From Nymphaea colorata (lineage: Eukaryota > Streptophyta > Magnoliopsida > Nymphaeales > Nymphaeaceae): 64,000 bases of DNA. Position numbers and translations under genes: made by a program. The notes beneath the pieces were generated by a model that saw only the letters and a program-made list of their open reading frames with translations, did not search any database and was not told the DNA's origin. The DNA lies in NCBI RefSeq assembly GCF_008831285.2, contig NC_045144.1:25452872-25516871 (forward strand). The letters are read 5' to 3'. Below, piece by piece: positions 47,001-58,960 of this stretch (within the stretch, counting starts at the first letter, position 1; every line of letters begins with the position of its first letter).

Positions 47001-47989
47001 ATAATTTTGAAAACAAGTCTTTCCAAAACATATGAAAAAGTGCAGAAATTTTGAAAGACCAGAAAATTTTATATTGACTTTTGCAAAATTTATAATAGTG
47101 CATTAATTTCAGAAAAACCAATAAACATTGCCTTTGAAAAAGGAAACAACGTGAAAACTTTGCAATCCTTCAAAAATTTTATGAGTTCGAAATGATATTT
47201 GCAAAACTATAAAATAACTTAAAAGTGTTTGCAATTTTTAAAAAGGCTTGACACAATTTACAATTATTAAAAAAGGTTAAAGTTTCAACAAAGTAATAAA
47301 ACTTGTAAGAGTTGCAAATTTCGAAGAGTAAAACCATGAAAAAGACCAAAACTTAGTAAAACCTTGAAACTTCAAGTTTATGAGTGTTCATAACCATTGA
47401 AATTAGTTAAATTTTTTACATTTTGTAAAAAACCTGACGAGACATATTTTTTGAGTTGCAAGTACAAGAATTTTGTAAAACTATAAAAGATTTGATGAAG
47501 ATAAGCAAAATGTCAAACTACGCACACATTTCACCAAAAAGACTAAGTCTTAGAAACAAAAATAAGAAATTTGCAAAAATTCCAAAATATTTGAAACCAT
47601 TAGCAACTGTGAAAAAAAAAAGACAAAAGTCTTATCACATTGTACAATCGTAAGAGTTGTAAATTCTTTTCAAAAAAATTGAATGCTTTTAGAACCAAGC
47701 AAATACGAATTTTCAAAAGATTTATACGAAGTTTATAAAATTTATGAGACCTTTACAAATTGTCTTTCTTTGGCTATCAAACTATTGGGATGTTAAACAT
47801 TTCAAAAGTTCAAACATTTTGGAAAGTTTGTAAAAGGTCACAAAGCTTGTAAAACTTTCAAACAATACAAAAACTTGTTTAAAAATTTTGAAATTAATCG
47901 TTAGAATACGAGACTTTCCAAAACATACAAAAAGTGTCGAAATTTTGAAAAACCAGAAAATGTTATATTAGCCTTTGCAAAATTTTAAA

Positions 47990-49055
47990 TAGGAGTGGGC
48001 ATCCCGGATCGGCCCGTCAGGCACGAAACCCGGACCGGGGTCGCCCCGGCCCGACGGGGGGAAAGGGGAAGAAGGAGAGGGCCAGCGGAGGAGGAGGTGG
48101 AGGCAGAAGGGGGGAAGGGGGAAAAGGTGGAGACAGAAGGGGGAAGGGGGAAAAGGTGGAGGCAGAAGGGGGGGAGGGGAGGCGGAAGGGGGAAGAGGAG
48201 GAGGTGGAGGCGGAAGGGGGGAAAGGGGAAAGGGGAAAAGGTGGAGGCGGAAGGGAGGAAGGGGGAAGAGGGAAGAGGAGGAGGAACGGGAGGAGGGGGA
48301 CGGAAGGGGGGAAGGGGGAAGAGGGGGAGGTGGAAGGGCGGAAGGGGGAAGAGGAGGAGGAGGAGGTGGAAGGGGGGAAGGGGACGGGAAGAGGAGGACT
48401 AGGAGGAGGGACGGGAGGAGGAGGAGGAGGGGGATGATGGGGGATGGGAAGAGGAGGAGGAGGAGGAGGAGGAGGAGGAAGAGGAGAAGGGGGAGGAGGA
48501 GGAGGGAGGAGGAGGAGGAGGGAGGGAGGAGGAGGAGGATGGGGGACGGGAAGAGGAGGACTAGGAGGAGGGACGGGAGGAGGAGGAGGAGGATGGGGGA
48601 TGGGAAGAGGAGGACTAGGAGGAGGAGGAGGAGGGACGGGAGAAGGAGGAGGAAGAGGAGAAGGGGGAGGAGGAGAAGGAGGAGGAGGAGGAGGAGGAGG
48701 GAGGGAGGAGGAGGAGAAGGAGGAGGAGGAGGAGGGACGAGAGGAGGAGGGCCGGGAGGAGGAGGAGGAGGATGGGGGATGGGAAGAGGAGGACTAGGAG
48801 GAGGAGGAGGAGGAGGAGGGACGGGAGGAGGAGGAGGAAGAGGAGAAGGGGGAGGAGGAGAAGGAGGAGGAGGAGGAGGAGGAGGAGGGAGGGAGGAGGA
48901 GGAGGAGGAGGAGAAGGGGAGGAGGAGGAGAAGGAGGAGGAGGAGGAGGGACGAGAGGAGGAGGGGGACGGGCCAGGCCGGGTACCCGCCGGGGCGCATC
49001 ATTGGACCCGGGCCCGGCCAGGGACATGGTTTGTCCGGCCCAACGCCCAGGCTTA
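47990..49055. mobile_element. hAT-like element with GGA-rich interior, unit 1
   Basis: 1066-bp insertion in the satellite. The left end is TAGGAGTGGGC and the right end, reversed, TAAGCCTGGGC. Flanks are ATTTTAAA at 47982-47989 and at 49056-49063, a perfect 8-bp target-site duplication, so this is a hAT-superfamily insertion. The subterminal 60-90 bases are GC-rich (CGGCCCG, CCCGGGCCC). Between about 48056 and 48970 lies an almost pure purine array of GGA, GGGGAAG and GGAAGA motifs. Long open frames across it on both strands are low-complexity Pro/Leu/Ser or Gly/Arg/Glu runs and not genes. Confidence 0.88.
48056..48970 (+). repeat. GGA-rich polypurine minisatellite
   Basis: About 900 bases with almost only G and A on the plus strand. 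The left half is dominated by GGGGGAAGGGGGAAA-like and GGCGGAAG units and the right half by (GGA)n with interspersed GGGACGGGA and GATGGGGGAT blocks, themselves repeated several times. Such mirror-symmetric purine tracts can form triplex or G-quadruplex structures and are prone to expansion and assembly error. Confidence 0.9.
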
Positions 49056-49339
49056 ATTTTAAATAATACATGAATTTCACAAAAATCATAAAACACTAAC
49101 TTTGAAAAAGAAAACAACCGGAAAACTTTGCAATCTTTCAAAATTTTATGAGTTTGAAAACGATATTTGCAAAACAAATAAAATGGCTTAAAAGTATTTG
49201 CAACTTTTAAAAGGGCTGCACACCATTTTCAATTATTAAAAAAAGGCTAAAGTTTCATCAAAGTCATAAAACTTGTAAGAGTTGCAAATTTCGAAGTAAA
49301 ACCTTAAAAAAGGACCAAAACATAGTAAAACTTTGATAT

Positions 49340-49450
49340 TTCAAGTATAGGAGTAGAACTGTTTTTTTGTCTTTTTTCATGTTCTACAACATGATGAGAC
49401 TTTTGTCTTTTTTCATGTTGTAGAACTGTAAAAGTAGTAAACTTTTTCAA
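49340..49450. repeat. Local duplication and palindrome at a satellite deletion scar
   Basis: GTCTTTTTTCATGTT occurs twice within about 55 bases, and CATGTTCTACAACATG is a 16-base near-palindrome. At TTTCAAGTATAGGAGTAGAAC the normal monomer order jumps, skipping several hundred bases. The same structure is present in unit 2 at about 58855-58965, so it predates the duplication. Confidence 0.6.
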
Positions 49451-52400
49451 AAAAAATTGAACACTTTCGAAACCAAGCAAATATCAATTTTCATAAATTT
49501 TAGACAAAGTTCATGAAATTTATGAGACCATTTAGAATTGTGTTAAGTGAGGTATCAAAGTATTGGGATGTTAAATATTTGAAAAGTTCAAACATTTTGG
49601 AAAGTTTGTAAAAGGTCACAAAGCTTGTAAAACTTTTAAACAATATATAATTGTTTAAAAATTTTGAAAAATATCTGAAATTTTAACAATTTTGTATAAA
49701 ATGAGCAGTCATAATCTAGTTAAACCTTGTAAGAGTTGTGAATTTCGAAGTAAAACCTAGTTAAACCTTGACATTTCAAGTTTATAAGTGTTCATAACCA
49801 TTGGAATTAGTTGAATTTTTTACATTTTGTAGAAAATGTGAAGAGTCATAATTTTTGAATTGCAAAACACGTGAAAAAGTACAAGAATTTCGTAAAACAA
49901 TAAAAGATTTGATGAAGTTTAGCAAAATATCAAACTATAAACACATTTCACCAAAATATATCAATAAGACTAACTTTTAGAAACAAAAATAAGACAATTC
50001 TAAGTTTCCAAACTATTTAAAACCATCAACAACTGTAAAAATTAAAATTAAAAAAAAAAAAGACAAAAGTCTGATCACGTTGTTCAACAGTTAGAGTTGT
50101 AAATTTTTCTGAAAAACTTTCAATGATTTTGGAACCAAGCAAACATAAATTTTCAGAACATTTATACAAAGTTTATAAAATTTGAGAATTTTTGAAATAG
50201 TGTTCCATTGGTTATCAAAGTATTGAGATACTAAATATTTGAAAAGCTTGAAAAGGTCACAAAGCTTGTAAAACTTTCAAATAATATATAATTGTTTAGA
50301 AATTTAAAAATTAGTAAATATCTGAAATTTCAACAATTTTGTATAAAATTTGCTGTCATAATCTTTAGAAAACAAGTCTTTCCAAAACATATGAAAAAGT
50401 GCGGAAATTTTGAAAACCCCGAAAATCTTAAATTAACTTTTGCGAAATTTCAAACAGTACATGAATTTCAACAAAAACAAGTAAAACAATGTCAAAACTT
50501 TGCAATCCATCAAAAATTTTATTAGTTTGAAACAATATTTGCAAAGCTATAAAATGACTCAAAAGTATTTGTGACTTTTAAAAAGGTTACACACCATTTT
50601 CAATCATTAAAAAAAAAGGCTAAACTTTCATCAAAATCATAAAACATGTAAGAGTTGCAATCGAAGTAAAACCTTGAAAAAGGATCAAAACCTAGTAAAA
50701 CCTTAAACTTTCAAATTTATGAGTGTTCATAACCATTGGAATTACTTAACATTTTTACATTTTGTAGAAAATGTGAAGAGTAGTAATTTTTGAGTTGCAA
50801 AACATGTGAAAAACTATAAGAATTTATAAAACTATAAAAGAGTTGATGACGTTTAGCAAAATGTCCAAATATGCACACATTTCACCAAAATATATCTTGA
50901 AGACTAACTTTTAAAGACAAATAAGACATTTGCAAAACTTCCAAACTATTTGAAACCATTAGCAACAGCTAAAAAAACAAGACAAAGTCTCATCATGTTG
51001 TACAAATGTAAGAGTTGTAAATTTTTTCCAAAAAATTTGAATGCTTTGGAACCAAGCAAATATGAATTTTCAGAAGATTTATACAAAGTTCATGAAATTT
51101 ACGAAACTTTTTGAAATTGTGATTCGTTAGCTATGAAAGTATTGTGATGTTAAATACTTGAAAGTTCAAACATTTTGGAGAGTTTGTAAAAGGTCATAAA
51201 GTTTGTAAAACTTTCAAACAATGTATAATTGTTTCAAAATTTTGAAATTAGTAAATATCTGAAACTTCAACAATTTTGTATAAATGTGTAGTCATAATCT
51301 TTAGAAAACTAGTCTTCCAAAAACAAATGAAAAGTGAAGAAATTTTTAAAAACCAGAAAATTTTGTATTAACTTTTGCAAATTTTCAAATAGTACAAGAA
51401 TTTCATAAAAACCAATAGACGGTGCCTTTGAAAAAGAAAACAACGTGAAAACTTTGCAATCCTTCAAACATTTTATGAGTTCGAAACAATATTTGCAAAA
51501 GTATAAAATGGCCTAAAAGTATTTGAAAGTTTTAGAAAGGCTTGACACCATTTTCAATTATTAAAAAAAGGCTAAAGTTTCATCAAAGTCATAAGAGTTG
51601 CAAGAGTTGCAAATTTCGAAGTAAAACCTTGAAAAAAGACCAAATCCGAGTAAAGCCTTGAAATTTCAAGTTTATGAATGTTCATAACCATTGAAATTAG
51701 TTAAATTTTTGACATTTTGTAGAAAATGTGAAGAGTCATAATTTTTGAGTTGCAAAACACGTGAAAAATTACAAGAATTTTATAAAACTATTAAAGATTC
51801 GATGAAGTTTAGCAAAATGTCAAACTATAGATACATTTCACCAAAATATATCAAGAGGACTAACTTTTATAAACAAAAATAAGACATTTGCAAAATTTCC
51901 AAACTATTCGAAGCCATTAGCAACAGTTAGCCTCGTCTTGTTGTACAACTGTAAGAGTTGAAAATTTTTTCAAAAAAAATTGATTGCTTTTGGAACAAAA
52001 CAAATATGAATTTTCAGAAGCTTTATACAAAGTTCATGAAATTTAAGAGACTTTTTGAAATTGTGTTTCGTTGGCTATCAAAGTATTGGGATGTTAAACA
52101 TTTGAAAAGTTCAAACATTTTGGAAAGTTTGTAAAAGGTAATAAAGCATGTAAAACTTTCGAACAATATATAATTGTTCAAAAATTTTGAAATTAGTGAA
52201 TATCTTAAATTTCAACAATCTTGTATAAAATATTCTCAAAATCTTTAGAAATCAAAACATACAAAAAAGTGCAAAAAATATAAAAAAGCAGAATATTTTA
52301 TATTAACTTTTGCAAAATTTCAAAAAGAACATGAATTTCACAAAACCAATAAACACTGCCATTGAAAAAGGAAACAACATGACAATTTTGCAATCCTTCA

Positions 52401-54223
52401 AAAATTTTATGAGTTCGAAACGGTACTAACAAAACCATAAAATGGCTTAAAAGTATTTGCAACTTTTAAACTAGTACGAGCAGTAAATTTCAAAAAATAA
52501 AATTACAACTTTGCAAAATTTTAAAAAGTAAAATTTTTCAGATTTTTTAAAATTATAATTCATTGGAACCAAAGACATCAAAGTTTGGTAGAAATTTTAA
52601 TAATTTTTGAAGCTTATAAAAGCAAAAAGCTTGTAAAATTTTTAAAAGATTAAAAGTATTCACAAGTATGAAATTTTTGACATTTTAGACTAAACACAAA
52701 GACATAATCTTTGAAATATAGTATTTACAAAACATGTAAAAATGTGCAAGAATTTTGTATAACAAAAACAATTATGAAGTTTAGTAAAATTTCATATTGT
52801 GCGTATACTTCACCAAAATAAATAAAAAATGTTTTTAAAAGCCAAAATAACACATTCGTAAAATTTTCAGAAGGTTTGAAACCATTTGCAATTTCTTTGA
52901 AAGAATACTAAAAGTTACATCAAGTCGCAAAACTTGTAAAAGTTATAAATTTCATGAAATTTAAATGTTTTTTTTAAAGCAAGTAAGAATTTTCATAAAA
53001 TTTGCACAATCAGACTTTTCAAAATTTTACTCCATTGACAATTAACATGTATGACATAAACGATTTGAAAAGTTTAAAAAACTTTAGAATGTTTCCAAAC
53101 ATCAGTAAATATGTGAAATATCTAACAATTCAAACAAAATATGGAGCCATCTTTTTCATAAAATAGTATACTCTTATCAAAACATACAAAAAAGTACACA
53201 TTTTGTAAACCTAAAAAAAGTTGTTATTATTTTTTACAAAACTTTAAATAGACCATGATTTTACAAAAACCAACAAAAAGTGCTTCCTTTTAAAAATCAA
53301 AACAACGTGAAAATTTTGCAACATTCAAAAACGACATTCACAAATTTTTAAAATGGTTTAAAAGTGTTTGCAACTCTGAATCGAAAAAGTAATATAGTAA
53401 AACAAAAGAGAGCAAGAACTTTGTAAAACTACTAAAGATATTTTCAAATTTAGAAAAATTTCAAATTGTTGACACATTTCACCAAAACTTAAAAACAAAC
53501 AAATACAAACTTTAAAAAACCGAATTAAACATTCACAAAATTTTAAAACAATATAAAATCATTTGCAGTTATCATAAAAAAAAGCCTAAAATTTCATCAA
53601 GGTGTAAAATCTATATGAATTGTAAATTTTAGAAAACATGAATGTTTCTGTCAAAATAACTAAGAATTGTCAAAAATTTACACAAAGTTTCTAAAATTTA
53701 TAAAAATTTAAGAAACTAAGTTTAGTTGGTCAATAAAATATTTGATGTTAAATATTTTGAAAAGTTCAAAATTTTGAAAAGTTTATAAAAAACAGTTTTT
53801 GCCATTGTTTTAAAAATATAATCATATCAAGCAAAAAATGCTTTCCTTCTTGAAATCTAGTAGCTACTCTATCTTTTCATAAAAGCAGAGAATAACAACA
53901 GAGACTCCCATAAGGACAACATTCTAAAATTCTATTGTGGGTGCTAAAGTCCAACAATATAAAAAAAAAAAAAATACTGATTTATAAAAAAACAGTAAAA
54001 GCAATTGCGCATACTACTAAAAGGACTCATTGGTTATGCTTAGGGCTGCAGAATGAGCTAGATAAGCTTGAAGCACAGAACAAACAGGGGCAATTCAGTC
54101 ACAAGAAAGTACAAAAGCATCTCCAGAAATGAAGGTTGAGACAAAAAGAGGTAACAGATATAGAAGCAATTTAATCAAACAAGTTAAAAACTTAAGGGAA
54201 AGGAAATAAGCTGAAAGACTTAC

Positions 54224-54545
54224 ACATGTAAACAGAATGAAACGCTTAAAGCAAGTATGTAAGTGAACTTCTTATTTAAGGCTTCAATCTTCTGGAAGTG
54301 TGAGTTGTAAATATGTGCATAGATACAGAATAAGCACTTGAAAATAGTCTTGACCACATCCTTATAATTAGGAGGGAATGGTGCCCCTGCAAAAAACATT
54401 TGATGAGCTGTAGCAGCTACAAAATAGGGAACAAATCCTATATCTAACAAGGAAAGGAATCCTACCAAGATCTTGAAGAAATATGGATACGTTGTCAAGC
54501 TATGCTTCAATCAATACATCAAATACTCCACATATTTTGCTGACT
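54224..54545 (-). pseudogene. MOB1-like kinase activator fragment, unit 2
   Basis: Second copy of the fragment at 43334-43655, at an offset of 10890. It shares the same TGA in place of Trp, the same retained intron and the same 1-base frameshift, so these lesions arose before the unit was duplicated. One visible difference is at the frameshift region (GTTCAC here, GTTCGC in unit 1), where this copy is closer to normal MOB1 (an H-L pair). Confidence 0.85.
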
Positions 54546-57500
54546 GCCGCATGACCAGCACGATCCTTCCACTTTCCTTGTGATTCAGGATCTTCACGTT
54601 CCCCCTACCCCTCTCATTCCATTGATTTCCTTCCAAAACTCTTGAACACAGGGTTGAAACCCTTGTTTAAGATGTCCTTGATACAGTAAATTATTGTGCT
54701 CCCCTTACTTATAAGAGTTATAACAACATCATAAACACTGAGAGACCAACTCATAAAGACAGAGACACCCATATAGAGTACTTGCCCTTTACTAACATGA
54801 GTTATAACAACAGGGCCATTAAAACATCTTACAAAAAAAACTGACAAATAAGACCTGTGACCCACTCAAAAAGACTGAGAGACCAGTATAGAGCATTTCA
54901 ACAAATGAAAAGACACACTTAATATAAGGTTTTAAAACTTGTAAGGATTCTACATATTATAAAGTCAAAAAACTACTATCAAGCATCAAGATAATTAGAA
55001 ATTTTACAAAAACTCACACAATGTTTCTGATTTTTTTTTAAATTTTACAAGTGCTTATAAAATTTAAAATTAGTTAATGTTGGAAATATTGACATATTGC
55101 AAAAAACATGAAGAGTCATAATTTTTTAAAAAAATTTAAAATGTTTGCAAAACATGTGAAAAATATCAAGAATTTCGAAAAACTTAATGAAGTATAGCAA
55201 AACTTCAAATTGTGCAGACATTTCACCAAAATCTACAAAAAGTGCAAACACTTAGAAAACAAAATAAAACATTCGCAAAATTTTCCAACAGCTTGACACC
55301 ATTTTCAATTATTAAAAAAGGGCTAAACTTTCATTAAAGTCACAAAACTTGTAAGAGTTGCAAATTTTGAAGTAAAGCCCAGTAAAAAGGGACCAAAACC
55401 CAGCAAAACTTTGAAATTTCAAGTTTAAGAAGCATTCATAACCATTGGAATTAGTTAAATTTTTCACATTTCGTAGAAAATATGAAAAGTCATAAATTTT
55501 GAGTTGCCAATCACGTGAAAAAGTACAAGGAACTTCGTAAAACAATAAAAGATTTGATGAAGTTTAGCAAAATGTCAAACTATAAACACATTTCACCAAA
55601 TATATCTAGAAAGAAGACTAACTTTTAGAAACAAAAATAAGACATTTGCAAAATTTCTGAACTATTCAAAACCATTAGCAACTACAAAACCAAAAAACAA
55701 AAAAACAAAAGTCACACCACGTTGTACAACCGTAAGAGTTGTAAATTTTTTCGAAAGAATTTCAATGATTTTGGAACCAAGCAAATATGAATTTTTAAAA
55801 GATTCATACAAAGTTTATGAAATTTATGAGACTTTTGAAATTGTATTTTGTTGGCTATCAAAGTATTGGCATGTTAAATATTTGGAAAGTTCAAACATTT
55901 TGGAAAGTTTGTAAAAGGTCACAAGCTTGTAAAACTTTCAAACAATATATAATTGTTTAAAAATTTTGAAATTAGTAAACATCTGAAATTTCAACAATTT
56001 TGCATAAAAAGTGTAGTCATAATCTTTAGAAAACAAGTCTTTCCAAAACATACGAAAAAGTGCAAAATTTTGAAAAATCAGAAAAATTTATATTGACTTG
56101 TGCAAAATTTCAAATAGTACATGAATTTAACAAAAACAGTAAACACTGCCTTTGAAAAAGGAAACAATGTGAAAACTTTACAATCCTTCAAAAATATTAT
56201 GAGTTCGAGTCGATATGTCCAAGGCTATAAACTGGCTTAAAAGTATTTGCAGCTTTTAAAAAGGCTTGACACCATTTTCAATTATTAAAAAAAGATTAAA
56301 GTTTCACCAAAGTCATAAAACTTATAAGAGTTGCAAATTTCAAATAAGACCTAGTAAAACCCTTGAAAAAGGACCAAACCTAGTAAAACTTTGAAATTTC
56401 ATGTTTATGAGCATTCATAACCATTGGAATTAGTTAATTTTTTATATTTTATAGAAAATGTGAAGAGTCATAATTTTTGAATTGCAAAACACGTGAAAAA
56501 GTACAAGAATTTTGTAAAACTATAAACAATTTGATGAAGCTTTGCAAAACGCCAAACTATGCACATATTTCACCAAATATATCAACAAGACTAACTTTTA
56601 GAAACAAACATAAGACATTTACAAAATTTTGAAACCATTAGCCACTGTAAAAAAAAAAAAGACAAAAGTCTCATCAAGTTGTACAACAGAAAGAGTTGTA
56701 AACTTTTTTGAAAAAAATTGAATGCTTTTGGAACCAAGCAAATATGAATTTTCAGAAGATTTGTACAAAGTTCATGAAATTTATGAGACTTTTTGAAATT
56801 GTGTTTCATTGACTATCAAAGTATTGAGATGTTATATATTTAAAAAGTTCAAATATTTTGGAAAGTTTGTAAAAGGTGGCAAAGCTAGTAAAACATTTAA
56901 AAAATACAAAATTGTTAAAAAAAAATTGAAACTAGTAAATATCTGAAACTTCAACAATTTTGTATAAAATGTGTAGTCATAATAATCTTTGGAAACAAGT
57001 CTTTCCAAAACATATGAAAAAGTGCCGGAAATTTTGAAAAAACAGAACATTTTACATTAACTTTTGCAAATTTTCAAATAGTACATGAATTTCACAAAAA
57101 GTAGTAAATACTGCCTTTGAAAAAGGAAACAATGTGAAAACTTTCAATCCTTCAAAAATATTATGAGTTCGAAACGATATTTGCAAGGCTATAAAAAGGC
57201 TTAAAAGTATTTGCAATTTTTTAAAAAAATCTGACACCATTTTCAATTATTACAAAAAGGTTAAAGTTTCATCAAAGTCATAAAACCTGTAAGATTTGCA
57301 AATTTCGAAGTACAACCTAGTAAAACCTTGAAAAAGGACCAAAACCTAGTAAAACTTCAAAATTTTGAAGTTTATGAGAGTTCATAACCATTGGAATTAG
57401 GTAAATTGTTTAGATTTCGTACAAAGTATGAAGAGTCCAAATTTTAGAATTGCAAAACATGTGAAAAAGTATCAGAATTTTATAAAACTATAAACAATTT

Positions 57501-58033
57501 GATGAAGTTTAGCAAAATGTCAAAACTATGCACACATTTCACCAAAATATATCAACAAGACAAACCTTTTAGTTTTTTTAGAAACAAAAATAAGACATTT
57601 GCAAAATTTCCAAACTTTTTGAAACAATTAGCACTTTAAAAAAAAAAAGTCTCATCTTGTTGTAGAACTGTAAGAGTTGTAGAGTTTTTCGAAAAAAAAA
57701 ATGAATGCTTTCGGAACCAAGCAAAAAATTGAATTTTCAAAAGATTTATACAAAGTTCATCAAATTTATGAGACTTTTTGAAATTGTGTTTTGTTGGCTA
57801 TCAAAATATTGGGATGCTATATATTTGAAAAGTTCAAATATTTTGAAAAGTTTGTAAAAGGTCACAAAGCTAGTAAAACTTTCAAACAATATATAATTTT
57901 GAAAACAAGTCTTTCCAAAACATATGAAAAAGTGCAGAAATTTTGAAAGACCAGAAATTTTATATTGACTTTTGCAAAATTTATAATAGTGCATCAATTT
58001 CAGAAAAACCAATAAACATTGCCTTTGAAAAAG

Positions 58034-58568
58034 GGGGAGGAGGAGAAGGGGGAGGAGGAGGAGGAGGATGAGGAGGAGGGAGGAGGAGGAGGAGAAGGGG
58101 GAGGAGGAGGATGAGGAGGAGGAGGGAGGAGGAGGAGGAGGAGGAGGGACGAGAGGAGGAGGGGGGGACGCGAAGAGAGGGAGGAGGAGGAGGATGGGGG
58201 ACGGGAAGAGGAGGACTAGGAGGAGGGACGGGAGGAGGAGGAGGGGAATGGTTAGGAGGAGGAGGAGGAGGATGGGGGATGGGAAGAGGAGGACTAGGAG
58301 GAGGAGGAGGAGGAGGAGGAGGAGGAGGGACGGGAGGAGGAGGAGGAAGAGGAGAAGGGGAGGAGGAGGATGGAGGAGGAGAAGGAGGAGGAGGAGGAGG
58401 AGGAGGAGGGAGGGAGGAGGAGGAGAAGGGGGAGGAGGAGGAGAAGGAGGAGGAGGAGGAGGACGAGAGGAGGAGGGGGGACGGGCCAGGCCGGGTACCC
58501 GCCGGGGCGCATTATTGGACCCGGGCCCGGCCAGGGACATGGTTTGTCCGGCCCAACGCCCAGGCTTA
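58034..58568. mobile_element. hAT-like element, unit 2 copy lacking its left end
   Basis: The right end (reversed TAAGCCTGGGC, ending at 58568) and the following ATTTTAAA (58569-58576) are kept. The left terminal repeat, the left target-site copy and the first part of the purine array are gone. Satellite sequence ending CCTTTGAAAAAGG runs straight into GGGAGGAGG. The remaining array (58034-58485) is mainly (GGA)n with short GGGACGGGA and GATGGGGGAT blocks. Confidence 0.85.
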
Positions 58569-58960
58569 ATTTTAAATAATACATGAATTTCACAAAAAAC
58601 ATAAAACACTAACTTTGAAAAAGAAAACAACGGGGAAAACTTTGCAATCTTTCAAAAATTTTATGAGTTTGAAAACGATATTTGCAAAACAAATAAAATG
58701 GCTTCAAAGTATTTGCAACTTTTAAAAAGGCTGCACACCATTTTCAATTATTAAAAAAAGGCTAAAGTTTCATCAAAGTCATAAAACTTGTAAGAGTTGC
58801 AAATTTCGAAGTAAAACCTTAAAAAAGGACCAAAACATAGTAAAACTTTGATATTTCAAGTATAGGAGTAGAACTGTTTTTTGTCTTTTTTCACGTTCTA
58901 CAACATGATGAGACTTTTGTCTTTTTTCATGTTGTGGAACTGTAAAAGTAGTAAACTTTT

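Larger units (their letters stand above)
38594..49446. repeat. Satellite higher-order unit 1 (about 10.9 kb)
   Basis: AT-rich tandem satellite. Monomers of about 0.9-1.0 kb are recognised by recurring phrases such as TTCATAACCATTGG (38936, 39856, 44536, 45526, 46492 and variants at 40797 and 47387) and ACCAAGCAAATATGAATTTT. A more diverged middle (about 41550-44400) contains a foreign insert of about 1.1 kb with a MOB1-like fragment. Near the right end sits a hAT-like element. The whole unit recurs 10.85-10.89 kb later as unit 2. Short frames within it are chance frames in AT-rich DNA. Unit boundaries are arbitrary. Confidence 0.9.
49447..58960. repeat. Satellite higher-order unit 2 (deleted)
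   Basis: Near-identical copy of unit 1 at an offset of 10853-10890 bases, including the 1.1-kb insert (about 53840-54940) and the right end of the hAT-like element. It is shorter because sequence matching about 47144 to about 48450 of unit 1 is missing. After the deletion the offset falls to 9513. Differences from unit 1 are mostly single-base indels and a few substitutions. Confidence 0.9.

Noticed and set aside
47968-49089. 373-codon minus-strand frame and several long plus-strand frames over the GGA array
   Set aside because: They translate a purine/pyrimidine simple repeat into Pro/Leu/Ser or Gly/Arg/Glu runs, all frames are open, and the array sits inside a hAT-like element. There is no evidence for a gene.
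57746-58630. 294-codon minus-strand frame in unit 2
   Set aside because: Same cause as above. Its ends read into satellite sequence.
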